Shown here in pieces: positions 28,158 through 36,094 of a DNA stretch of 64,000 nucleotides. Numbering within the stretch: position 1 is the stretch's first letter; each line of letters opens with the position of its first letter. Source of the stretch: Betaproteobacteria bacterium (GTDB lineage Bacteria > Pseudomonadota > Gammaproteobacteria > Burkholderiales > Rhodocyclaceae); NCBI GenBank assembly GCA_009781175.1, contig WQYQ01000001.1, positions 124,001 through 188,000 on the forward strand, in the 5' to 3' direction. The notes under the pieces are model-generated. The model was given only the letters and a program-made list of their open reading frames with translations, had not been told where the DNA came from and made no database searches. The translations under genes were made by a program, and so were the position numbers.

Positions 28158-30361
28158 GTTCCGCCTCCAGGCAGGGCCTTTTCGGTTTCATGGCGACGAT
28201 AGCGACGCCAGGTGAACAACGCGAGCGCGACGAGCGAAAGCCCGGCCAGGACGAGCGGCCAGAGTGTCGGCTGATTCCATGCCACGCGCGCGAGGTGGCG
28301 CTGCCGCGGATCGATCGAGAGATATTTGCGCTGCGTGCGAACCATTTTTCCCAGCTTCACATTGCCAAGCCAGGCGTGCGAAAGCTGGAAAGCCTGGTCG
28401 TGCCAACCCGCGACGACCGGCGCATCGCGGCGGGTAATGTCGACCATCTGATCGATGACCGGCTGGCGGTCGGCGGCAATATCCATGCGGCGGAAGCGTT
28501 CGAAGAGCGCGTCGAATTCGGGATTGGCGTAGTTGAACACGTTTTCGCCGCCGGACTTCATCTTGCTGTTCGGGCCGTAGAACAAGAACAGAAAATTCTC
28601 CGGGTCGGGATAGTCGGCGTTCCAGCCCCAAAAGGAGAATTGCGCCACGCCCTTGCGGTGTTTTTCCTGAAAGCGGTTCCACTCGGTCAGGCGCGGCACG
28701 ATCTGGATGTCGATGCGCTTGAGCTGCTTGGTAATCAAGGCGAGGCGGTTGCGGTCGAAGGCATCGTAGCCGTCGAAATAAATAATCAGAGGCGCGCCGG
28801 TTTTTGCGTCGCGGCCGCCCGGATAACCCGCTTCAACCAGTAAACGTTTTGCCTCCTCGATCGAACGGCGTTGCGGCCGATTGTGGTTCCAGGTGTAAAG
28901 ATAGGGATTGACGCCGGCCTCGCCGCTCCTGAACCCCGGCAGGCCCGGCGGAATTGGGCCTTGCTGCCCCACGCCAAGACCGTTGCGCACGATGTTGAGA
29001 TATTCCTCGACATCGAGTGCAATCCCGATTGCGCGGCGCAGTTTGCGCGCGCGCTCCTGCGCTTCGGGCGTCGCCCCCCCATCGCCAAGAACCGGGTCGA
29101 GCATGTTGACGAAAAAATACTGAAACGAAGGCTCGGTTTCGGTCGCAAGCGTGATTCCTTTCGCCTGCATGCCCTCGGTCAAGGAAAGCGCGCCGCCCTG
29201 CAATTGCAAGGCGGCATCGAAAGTCGCCATGCCGGCGAAGCGGCTCGACGAATAAAAGTCGTAATAGCCCTGCAGGAATTTGTTCCAGAAGGGGATCGAT
29301 TCGCGTTCGTAGCTGAAGCGCACGCCATCGACGAAAGGCAGGCGTTTGCCGCAGTCCTTGAGCAAGCTCGCCGCGGCGTCGCCGGGTTCGCCTTCGCAGG
29401 GATAGGTCTGTTCGCGGAAGTTGGGATTGCGTTCGAGCAGGAGTTCGCGCAGCGGCCGGTTGCGCGTCAGCATGAAAGGCCCGGTGCCGACAGGCCACAT
29501 GTCGAGCGTCAGTTCGCGTCGGGCCATGCCGGGTTGCGCGTAAAACCGTTCGGCTTCCCACGGCATCGGCACGACGAAAGTCGTCGCGAGCCAATAAATG
29601 AATTGGGGATATTTACCTTTAAGGCGGATGCGCAGCGTCAAGGGGTCGGGCGTTTCGACGCCCGCGAGCGTGTATTTGCGCAGATCGATCCATCCGTCGG
29701 GATCGATTTTTCCCGTAGCGGCGTCGGCTTCAAGCTGTTTGCCGAGCGCTTCGAGCCCCACGATCTGGGTAAAAATCGACAAGGCCGGCGACTCCAGCCT
29801 GGGCCGCACGAAACGTTTGATCTGGTAGGCGAGATCTTCGGACGTCAACTCGCGCGTGCCGGTAAATTCGAAGTCGCCGATCTGCTCGCGCCCGCCGAGC
29901 TTCGCATCGTCGAGATCGAAGTAGCGGTAATGCCCTTGCTCGTCCTTGGCGAATGCGGGATGCGGCTGATAGCGGACGCCAGGGCGCAAACGGATCTCAT
30001 AGACGCTCTGCGCGATCCGTTCCGGCGCGGCGTCGGGCGGCAACACCTTGCCTTGCGCATCCAGGTAGCTGACCGTGGGCATAGCCTGCGCGAGATTGGG
30101 AATGAGCGTGTAAGGCCGTTTCAGGTAGTGGTATTCGTAGAGCGATTCATAGGTCGAAGAGACAAACCACGCTTCGTCTTCGACATAGGACTGCGCGGGA
30201 TCGAGATGCTTGGGGCGGGAGTTGAAAAACTCGTAGAGGTAGTTTTTCCCCCGGTCGCCGCGTGGATAAGGATCGTTCCACGTCTCGCCGCAGCCTCCGA
30301 GCAGGAGTGCTCCCGCCGCGAGCAGATAAACAACGAAAATTCGCAGGGCCGGGGAAGGCAT
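28154..30361 (-). CDS. yejA: Peptide-binding lipoprotein (YejA type) with a C-terminal membrane segment
   Basis: A 735-residue family 5 extracellular solute-binding protein. The N-terminus is a lipoprotein signal ending LLLGGC (cysteine about 25). The binding domain includes LFYGPNSK-type and WGWNADYPDPENF motifs typical of the family. Unusually, the last 45 residues contain a second hydrophobic helix, PLVLAGLSLVALALFTW, followed by RRYRRHETEK, so the protein looks anchored at both ends. It is the first gene of the operon yejABEF. Substrates of this group are oligopeptides, including peptide antibiotics in E. coli. Confidence 0.9.
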   Translation of the reverse strand: MPSPALRIFVVYLLAAGALLLGGCGETWNDPYPRGDRGKNYLYEFFNSRPKHLDPAQSYVEDEAWFVSSTYESLYEYHYLKRPYTLIPNLAQAMPTVSYLDAQGKVLPPDAAPERIAQSVYEIRLRPGVRYQPHPAFAKDEQGHYRYFDLDDAKLGGREQIGDFEFTGTRELTSEDLAYQIKRFVRPRLESPALSIFTQIVGLEALGKQLEADAATGKIDPDGWIDLRKYTLAGVETPDPLTLRIRLKGKYPQFIYWLATTFVVPMPWEAERFYAQPGMARRELTLDMWPVGTGPFMLTRNRPLRELLLERNPNFREQTYPCEGEPGDAAASLLKDCGKRLPFVDGVRFSYERESIPFWNKFLQGYYDFYSSSRFAGMATFDAALQLQGGALSLTEGMQAKGITLATETEPSFQYFFVNMLDPVLGDGGATPEAQERARKLRRAIGIALDVEEYLNIVRNGLGVGQQGPIPPGLPGFRSGEAGVNPYLYTWNHNRPQRRSIEEAKRLLVEAGYPGGRDAKTGAPLIIYFDGYDAFDRNRLALITKQLKRIDIQIVPRLTEWNRFQEKHRKGVAQFSFWGWNADYPDPENFLFLFYGPNSKMKSGGENVFNYANPEFDALFERFRRMDIAADRQPVIDQMVDITRRDAPVVAGWHDQAFQLSHAWLGNVKLGKMVRTQRKYLSIDPRQRHLARVAWNQPTLWPLVLAGLSLVALALFTWRRYRRHETEKALPGGGT

Positions 30362-30410
30362 GTCCGAATGGGCTGTCCTGGAAAGGAGTTAGGCGCAAAT
30401 TTACCGCATG

Positions 30411-30445
30411 CAGAAAAGAAAAACGGCGCTATGAAAAGCGCCGTT
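30411..30445 (-). terminator. Rho-independent terminator after slyD
   Basis: A 9-bp perfect stem AACGGCGCT/AGCGCCGTT (30422-30430 with 30437-30445) is followed on the minus strand by TTTTTCTTTTC. It separates slyD from the yej operon. Confidence 0.88.
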
Positions 30446-30469
30446 GCGTTTCAGACGAACGATCAGGGC

Positions 30470-30949
30470 TCAATGATGATGGCCGTCGGCCCCATGCACA
30501 TGACCATGCTGCAATTCTTCCGCGCTGGCCGGGCGCACTTCCGCGACCGTGATGTCGAAAACCAAAGCCGTGCCGGCGAGCGGGTGATTGCCATCGACGA
30601 TGACCTTGCCGTCGGCAATGTCGGTGACGCGGTAAAGCATATCGTCCTCGCCGTCTTCGCCGACGCGCTCGAAGGCCATTCCGATTTCGATGTTGTCGGG
30701 GAAGAGATCCGCCGGTTCGATCATGACCAAGCCTTCGTCGTACTCCCCAAAAGCATCATCGGGCTGAAGCTTGACGACGAGCGTTTCCCCAAGCTTTTTC
30801 CCGTGCAGCGCTTCTTCGAGCTTCGGGAAAATCCCGTCGTAACCGCCGTGCAGATAAACAAGCGGGTTTGCGCCGTCATCGACGACATTGCCATCCGGGT
30901 CATGAACCTTATAGTTCAATGTCACCACGGTGTTTTTTAGAATTTCCAT
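30470..30949 (-). CDS. slyD: FKBP-type peptidyl-prolyl isomerase, SlyD-like
   Basis: A 159-residue folding factor. The FKBP part is NYKVHDPDGNVVDDG...PLVYLHGGYDGIFPKLEEALHG, with an inserted chaperone flap (FGEYDEGLVMIEPADLF...). The C-terminus is histidine-rich (HGHVHGADGHHH), as in metal-binding SlyD proteins that help nickel insertion. The ATG at 30949 overlaps the preceding peroxiredoxin-like gene by 41 bp in another frame, so the two are probably cotranscribed. Confidence 0.93.
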   Translation of the reverse strand: MEILKNTVVTLNYKVHDPDGNVVDDGANPLVYLHGGYDGIFPKLEEALHGKKLGETLVVKLQPDDAFGEYDEGLVMIEPADLFPDNIEIGMAFERVGEDGEDDMLYRVTDIADGKVIVDGNHPLAGTALVFDITVAEVRPASAEELQHGHVHGADGHHH

Positions 30950-31481
30950 TCGAGTTCCCTGCAAGTTTTCTGACTAAATCCAGGACCTCGGCCACATGTC
31001 CGCGCAGACAAGTCTCACGCAAAACATGGCGGACGATCCCGTCGCGCCCAATTATGAATGTTGTGCGATTAACCGTGGGATGATGTTCGCCTTCATGCTG
31101 TTGCAGAACCCCATAGAGACGACACACATCAAAATCAGAGTCGGATAAAAGACGCATCGAGAGACCGTGGGCATCGCGGAAAATCGCATGGGTCAACACA
31201 TCGTCCAGACTCACACCTACTACGATAGCACCTTCGCGCTCAAACTCATGTTCGCGATCGCTGAATTCGATCGCCAGTTTAATGCGGCCAGGCGTCCCGT
31301 CGCGGGGATAAAAGCTGAGCACGACGATGTGTTGGCTCAATTCTTCCGCCAGCTCAAACTCTTCCATGTCCGCATCGGGCAGAGTGAAGAGCGGCGCGGC
31401 CGAGCCGACATCGGGCGCGGGGTTTTCCGCGGGCGGGCCGGATTCTACCGGAACAAGATCGGTTCGGACGCTAAGCGGCAT
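30909..31481 (-). CDS. Peroxiredoxin-like protein lacking the peroxidatic cysteine
   Basis: A 190-residue thioredoxin-fold protein of the AhpC/TSA-BCP type. The landmark segment VVLSFYPRDGTPGRIKLAIEF has arginine where active enzymes have the peroxidatic cysteine (TPGC). The later VGVSLDD, LLSDSDFDVCRLYGV and RTTFIIGRDGIVRHVLRE follow the family. I prefer the ATG at 31481, preceded by GGGAGG 7 bp upstream and leaving room for divergent promoters; an upstream ATG at 31550 with AAAGGA is the alternative. The missing cysteine suggests a non-enzymatic or altered role. It overlaps slyD by 41 bp. Confidence 0.82.
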   Translation of the reverse strand: MPLSVRTDLVPVESGPPAENPAPDVGSAAPLFTLPDADMEEFELAEELSQHIVVLSFYPRDGTPGRIKLAIEFSDREHEFEREGAIVVGVSLDDVLTHAIFRDAHGLSMRLLSDSDFDVCRLYGVLQQHEGEHHPTVNRTTFIIGRDGIVRHVLRETCLRGHVAEVLDLVRKLAGNSNGNSKKHRGDIEL

Positions 31482-31564
31482 CGCTACGCCTCCCACTAAC
31501 TCTGCGAGTCCACTAGGATTAGTCGATAGTTGGTTTCTGGACAAGCCCATATCGAGGTCCTTTC

Positions 31565-32560
31565 ATGCTTGGCGCCATGCGTGTGATGCAACTTGAAGAG
31601 CCATTCTCTTCCCTCATAGAAGTAGAACGGCCAATTCCCATGCCGCTTGAAGGCCAATTGTTATTACGTGTGGAGGCATGCGGCGTCTGCCGAACCGATC
31701 TGCATGTCTGCGACGGCGAATTGCCCCAGGCGCGTTACCCGATCGTGCCGGGGCATGAAATCGTCGCCCGCGTCGAAGCCTGCGGAGCGAGAGTCTCTTC
31801 CTGCGCGCACGGCCAGCGCGTGGGCGTGCCCTGGCTCGGCTGGACCTGCGGACGCTGCCGCTATTGTGTCGCGGGCCAGGAAAATCTGTGCGACGAAGCG
31901 CGCTTCACTGGCTGCGATCTCGATGGCGGTTATGCCGAATACTGCGTTGCCGACGCGCGCTTCTGTTTCCCGCTGCCGGAGGGCCCGGCAGCATCCACGC
32001 TGGCCCCTTTGCTTTGCGCGGGGCTGATCGGCTATCGCGCCTTGCGGCTGGCTGGAAATGCGCAGCGTTTAGGCATCTACGGGTTCGGCGCGGCGGCACA
32101 TATCGTCGCGCAACTGGCGCACCAGGATGGCCGGGAATTCCTCGCCTTCACGCGCCCCGGCGACGCGGACAACCAGCGTTTCGCCTTGAGTCTCGGCGCC
32201 TCCTGGGCCGGGGCCTCGGATGCGCAGCCCCCTCTCGAACTCGATGCTGCGCTGATTTTCGCACCCGCGGGCGAACTTGTCCCCGCTGCTTTGCGCCAAC
32301 TACGCAAGGGCGGCATCGTCGTCTGCGCCGGCATCCATATGAGCGACATTCCCGCTTTTCCGTATGCGATACTTTGGGGCGAGCGGCAGATCCGCTCGGT
32401 CGCCAATCTGACCCGCAGCGACGGTGAGCAGTTATTAAGCCGCATCGCAACGCAACCCGTCGAAATTTCGGCTACACCATTTACCTTGTCTGACGCCAAT
32501 CTTGCACTATCGCGTTTACGTGCCGGAGCCCTGCAAGGCGCGGCGGTTTTGATTCCCTGA
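31565..32560 (+). CDS. Zinc-dependent alcohol dehydrogenase family protein
   Basis: A 331-residue medium-chain dehydrogenase. Catalytic zinc ligands are in ACGVCRTDLHV and PIVPGHEIV; the structural-zinc loop has WTCGRCRYCVAGQENLCD with four cysteines. The coenzyme segment is LGIYGFGAAAHIVAQ. Length and the single-gene context fit the AdhP/YogA-like group that oxidises primary alcohols; the substrate is not determined. GAGG lies upstream of the chosen ATG, and it is divergent from the peroxiredoxin-like gene. Confidence 0.92.
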   Translation: MLGAMRVMQLEEPFSSLIEVERPIPMPLEGQLLLRVEACGVCRTDLHVCDGELPQARYPIVPGHEIVARVEACGARVSSCAHGQRVGVPWLGWTCGRCRYCVAGQENLCDEARFTGCDLDGGYAEYCVADARFCFPLPEGPAASTLAPLLCAGLIGYRALRLAGNAQRLGIYGFGAAAHIVAQLAHQDGREFLAFTRPGDADNQRFALSLGASWAGASDAQPPLELDAALIFAPAGELVPAALRQLRKGGIVVCAGIHMSDIPAFPYAILWGERQIRSVANLTRSDGEQLLSRIATQPVEISATPFTLSDANLALSRLRAGALQGAAVLIP

Positions 32561-32646
32561 TTTTTGCCCCCCATGACCAGGCCGCAAACACCCGCAGCAA
32601 TAACCGGCGACCGTCTATTGAAGCGCAGCCGGAAAGCATTCACCCT

Positions 32647-32823
32647 GTGGCGGTGCTGCTTGCGCTGCCCACGTTCATTGGCGCGTATTTCCTCGCCCCG
32701 CTTTGGCACGAGATCGACAGCCTTTCCGGCGCCGCGTTTTCATTCAGCGCAACACTTGCCCTGGCCGGCCTTGCCGTGTACTACTGGCGCAGCCGTAACA
32801 GGATCTGGCGCCGCAACAGCTGA
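32647..32823 (+). CDS. Possible small two-helix membrane protein
   Basis: A short frame starting at GTG (32647), with GGAAAG upstream, encodes about 58 residues. It has two clear hydrophobic helices, AVLLALPTFIGAYFLAPLW and AFSFSATLALAGLAVYYW, then a basic end RSRNRIWRR. The amino-acid pattern is far more protein-like than the overlapping frame. It follows the dehydrogenase by 86 bp and nearly touches the convergent ROK gene. The start is uncertain, since the frame is open farther upstream. Confidence 0.4.
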   Translation: MAVLLALPTFIGAYFLAPLWHEIDSLSGAAFSFSATLALAGLAVYYWRSRNRIWRRNS

Positions 32824-32832
32824 GCGGCAGAG

Positions 32833-34029
32833 CTACGCGCAGGCTTTCAACTCCAACGGCCGAATCAGCTTATGCAGCACCAAAGCCGCCGCACCGACGG
32901 CGACCGCCAGGGAACCGTAATGCGCTTGCTTGAGTTCAGGCGCCGGCAAGCCGGAGCTTTCTGCATAGCGCTGCATACACGCTGCCGCCGTATCGAAAAA
33001 ATACGGACCCAACTCGCACGCCGGACCGCCGAACACAATCCGCCCCGGTTTGAAAGCCGTCCATATGTTGTGGGCAAGCACGCCCAAATATCGGCCCGCG
33101 TGCGTCAGAACCTCGCGCATTCGTGCATCCCCGCGCGCGGCCAACTCCGCCAGCGCGGCGGTCGACAAGGCTTTTTCTCCCCACGCGGCGATTTGAGTGC
33201 CGATTGCGCGCAAACCAATGAAGGTTTCCGCGCACCCGCGACGGCCGCAGTAACATTCCGGCCCATCGACTTGCAAAATCGAGTGACCGAAGTCGCCCGC
33301 CGAACCATCGACCCCGCTGAACAAACGATCATTCGCGACGATTCCGGCCCCCACGCCGACACCGAGACTTAAATATACGAGCGGCTCCGGTATCGGGCGT
33401 TCACCGAACTCGAATTCGCCAAGTGCCGCGACATCCGCCTCGTTCTGCATAAAAATTCGCGGACTGGACACGCCCGCCGCTTTCAATGCGGAACCAAGGC
33501 GCGCAACGATCTGAACCTTAGACCAGCCGAGATTTGGCGCGTATTTGAGTGTGCCCGCCTGCTCATTAACAGGGCCTGGCACGCCTAATCCGATACCAAG
33601 CAGCGTGCGCCCAGCGTGCTTCAAACGCTCTGCGCACGCGGCGATCAGTTTCGCCAAGCGATGGATGACGACAGCCTGATCCGGAGAAGGAAGCGGCTCG
33701 GTCACGGCATCGAGTACATTGCCTGTAAGGGAAACGGCAACCACGCTGATCGATTCGACGCCGAGATCCGCGCCGATCAGCGCAAGGCGTTGAGAGTCGA
33801 TATACAGAGGCGTCGGGCGGCGCCCCAAGGCTCCGGTAACTTGGGCTTTCCTTTCGACGAACCAGCCCTCGTCGATCAATTCCTGAACCAGCAGGCTGAC
33901 GGTCGATTTCGTCAGCCCCGTTTCCTTCGCCAGATCGGCCCGCGACAGGGCTGGCGCTTGCTGAATCACGCGCACGAGCGCCATTCGATTGATTTGTTTA
34001 AGAAAACTTTGATCGCCAGTGATGGACAT
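32833..34029 (-). CDS. ROK-family transcriptional regulator (NagC/XylR type)
   Basis: A 398-residue regulator. The N-terminal winged helix is RVIQQAPALSRADLAKETGLTKSTVSLLVQELIDEGW (about 17-55). The ROK domain follows, with LGIGLGVPGPVNE near 145, the sugar-site region SLGVGVGAGIV near 220 and the zinc motif FGHSIL...ECYCGRRGCAE near 250, in which three cysteines and a histidine bind structural zinc. Such proteins repress sugar or amino-sugar genes until the sugar binds. Neighbours give no clue to the target. Confidence 0.92.
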   Translation of the reverse strand: MSITGDQSFLKQINRMALVRVIQQAPALSRADLAKETGLTKSTVSLLVQELIDEGWFVERKAQVTGALGRRPTPLYIDSQRLALIGADLGVESISVVAVSLTGNVLDAVTEPLPSPDQAVVIHRLAKLIAACAERLKHAGRTLLGIGLGVPGPVNEQAGTLKYAPNLGWSKVQIVARLGSALKAAGVSSPRIFMQNEADVAALGEFEFGERPIPEPLVYLSLGVGVGAGIVANDRLFSGVDGSAGDFGHSILQVDGPECYCGRRGCAETFIGLRAIGTQIAAWGEKALSTAALAELAARGDARMREVLTHAGRYLGVLAHNIWTAFKPGRIVFGGPACELGPYFFDTAAACMQRYAESSGLPAPELKQAHYGSLAVAVGAAALVLHKLIRPLELKACA

Positions 34030-34364
34030 GGAGAGTCTTCTGCAATTTGGTTTCAGTCATAAATAACGACGCATCCCACCATGAATCGCAGAGCTTGCAC
34101 TCAAGCCATACTCACAAGCCCTCTCCTCCTGCGTCGCAGCCAGAGCCAAAGCGATCCTGCGTGACCAGCACTGCCGTGCAGTGCATAGATCACCCCTCGC
34201 ACGGAACGAAGTCTGCGCCAAGCGTCTGGCAAAAACCAGACAAATCATTCAGACGTCATAAGCGAAGGCCGGATCGATATGCAAAAAGCACACGGCAGAG
34301 CATCTACAGAATGAAAAACGGCGGCCAAAGGACCGCCGTTGCTGCTCGGGGTCGAGGGAATAAG
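34030..34364. other. Intergenic region between rok and fliE
   Basis: About 335 bp with no supported gene. Apart from the fliE terminator at its right end I see only a weak TCTGG/CCAGA hairpin near 34230. It presumably carries the promoter of the ROK gene. Confidence 0.5.
34313..34340 (-). terminator. Rho-independent terminator after fliE
   Basis: A perfect 8-bp stem AACGGCGG/CCGCCGTT (34317-34324 with 34333-34340) is followed on the minus strand by TTTTTC. Confidence 0.85.
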
Positions 34365-34682
34365 TTAGACCTGCATGTTCATGATGTCCTGATAGGCGGA
34401 CACCAGCCGGTTGCGCACCTGAACCATCTGCTGGAACGAAAGATTTGCTTTCTGCAGATTCACCATCACATCTTGCAAGTTGACGTTAGGATCGTCGGCC
34501 GAAAACTGTTCAGCCATTGTCTGAGCCTGCTGCTGAGCCGCGCTCACGTCTTGCAGCGCGCCCTGCAAAACCTGCGAAAAATCGGTTTGACCCACTGTCT
34601 GCGCGGACGCGGGCTTACCCGCCGCGACTTCCGCGGTCGCGCGCAATTGTCCGATCATCTGATCAATGCCACGGCTATCCAT
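34365..34682 (-). CDS. fliE: Flagellar hook-basal body protein FliE
   Basis: A 105-residue rod-MS ring junction protein. The conserved C-terminal half is visible: NLQDVMVNLQKANLSFQQMVQVRNRLVSAYQDIMNMQV, read in short motifs VNLQ, ANLSF, VRNRLV and Y-x-x-I-M-x-M. It is a separate minus-strand transcript with its own sigma-54 promoter and terminator. Confidence 0.95.
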   Translation of the reverse strand: MDSRGIDQMIGQLRATAEVAAGKPASAQTVGQTDFSQVLQGALQDVSAAQQQAQTMAEQFSADDPNVNLQDVMVNLQKANLSFQQMVQVRNRLVSAYQDIMNMQV

Positions 34683-34712
34683 ACCGTTCTCCTACAATTC
34701 TGGGTAAATTCA

Positions 34713-34728
34713 AGCAAGCTATATGCCT
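34713..34728 (-). promoter_or_regulatory. Sigma-54 promoter of fliE
   Basis: The minus strand reads AGGCATATAGCTTGCT, matching the -24/-12 consensus TGGCAC-N5-TTGCW with exact GG-to-GC spacing. It ends 31 bp before the fliE start. The neighbouring FlrC protein is a sigma-54 activator, so direct control is likely. Confidence 0.8.
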
Positions 34729-34732
34729 GAAC

Positions 34733-36094
34733 CTATACGTCAATACCTTCCTCTCGGTACTGCTGCAACTTATAACGCAAGGTTCGTTCCGAAATACCCA
34801 ATTTCTGAACCGCTAGTTTGCGCGACCCGCCGACCGACTTCAAGGTTTCCAGGATATGCTGCTTTTCCAGGTCTTTCATATTGACGGGTTTGTCAGCCTC
34901 TGCGACCGTTAGTTCCTTAACCGTATCAAGCATTTCGGCTTGAACTTCGGGAACCTGAGCCGCATCGAGTTGCGGCAGGCAAAGCCGCATTTCCGCCGCT
35001 TCGATGGTTTCGCCACGCGCCAGGATGGCCGCGCGTTGCACGGTGTTTTCCAACTCCCGCACATTGCCGGGCCAATGCCAGGCGGCAAGAATTGCCGCCG
35101 CGTCCGGCGATAAATGCAGCCGACGCCCCAGGCGTTGGCTGTGCCGGGCCAGGAAATGACGCGCCAATGGCACGATATCGCCGGGACGTTCGCGCAGGGC
35201 GGGAATCTCCAAAGGGAAAACCGCCAGGCGATAGTAAAGATCTTCCCGGAAGCGGCCCGCTCGCACTTCGGCCAGCATGTCCCGGTTGCTCGTCGCGAGG
35301 ACGCGCAGATCGAGCGGAATCGGTTTTTTGCCGCCGACGCGCTCAACTTCGTGTTCCTGCAACACCCGCAGCAATTTGGCCTGGAGGCCGAGCGGCATTT
35401 CCGAAATTTCGTCGAGCAACAAGGTTCCGCCGTCAGCCTGCTCGAACTTGCCTGCCTGAGCGGTTTGGGCGCCGGTAAAAGCGCCTTTTTCGTAGCCGAA
35501 CAGCGTCGCTTCGAGCAGATTTTCTGGAATCGCGGCACAGTTGATGGCGACGAAAGGCCGCTCGACGCGGCGCGAGTGTTTATGGATGAAACGCGCGAAC
35601 ACTTCCTTTCCGGTGCCAGATTCCCCCGTCAGCAGCACGGTCGCATCGGTTTCGGCCACGCGCGAGGCCATCGTCAGAACGTCCTTGGTGCGCGGATCTT
35701 CGGCGATCATGTCCGCCCCTTCGGGCGGCCGGATTGCGTAACGGCGCACCTGTTCGAGCAGAACCGCCGGCTCGAACGGTTTCAAAAGGAAATCGCAGGC
35801 CCCCGCCCGCATCGCCGCAACGGCGGTGCTGACATCGCCGTAGGCCGTCATCAGCATCACCGGAAGCTGTGGATGCGCCGCGCGGATCGCATCGAGCAAT
35901 TCGAGGCCGTTCATCGGGTCCATGCGCAGATCGCTGATGACGAGATTGACGTGCTCCTTGCCCAAAACGGCAAGCGCCGCGGGGCCGTCGCCGACCGCGA
36001 TGACCGCATGGCCGGCGGTTTCCAGGGTGAAACCGACCGCATCACGGATATCGGGGTCGTCCTCGACGACGAGAATACGCAGGGTTTCGATCAT
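34733..36094 (-). CDS. flrC: Sigma-54-dependent response regulator, FlrC/FleR type
   Basis: A 453-residue activator with three domains: receiver (1-115, phosphorylatable aspartate in NLVISDLRMDPMNG), AAA+ ATPase (about 130-370, with LTGESGTGKEVFARF, the sigma-54-contacting GYEKGAFTGA and LLLDEISEMPL), and a C-terminal Fis-type helix-turn-helix (KLAVQKLGISERTLRYKLQQ). It is coupled to the kinase by a 4-bp overlap. In polar-flagellate proteobacteria it turns on middle flagellar genes; sigma-54 sites before fliE and fliK in this window fit this. Confidence 0.93.
   Translation of the reverse strand: MIETLRILVVEDDPDIRDAVGFTLETAGHAVIAVGDGPAALAVLGKEHVNLVISDLRMDPMNGLELLDAIRAAHPQLPVMLMTAYGDVSTAVAAMRAGACDFLLKPFEPAVLLEQVRRYAIRPPEGADMIAEDPRTKDVLTMASRVAETDATVLLTGESGTGKEVFARFIHKHSRRVERPFVAINCAAIPENLLEATLFGYEKGAFTGAQTAQAGKFEQADGGTLLLDEISEMPLGLQAKLLRVLQEHEVERVGGKKPIPLDLRVLATSNRDMLAEVRAGRFREDLYYRLAVFPLEIPALRERPGDIVPLARHFLARHSQRLGRRLHLSPDAAAILAAWHWPGNVRELENTVQRAAILARGETIEAAEMRLCLPQLDAAQVPEVQAEMLDTVKELTVAEADKPVNMKDLEKQHILETLKSVGGSRKLAVQKLGISERTLRYKLQQYREEGIDV

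Noticed and set aside
28871-30940. Plus-strand open frame of 689 codons
   Set aside because: Antisense to yejA and slyD; it crosses their terminator and intergenic gap, which a real gene would not.
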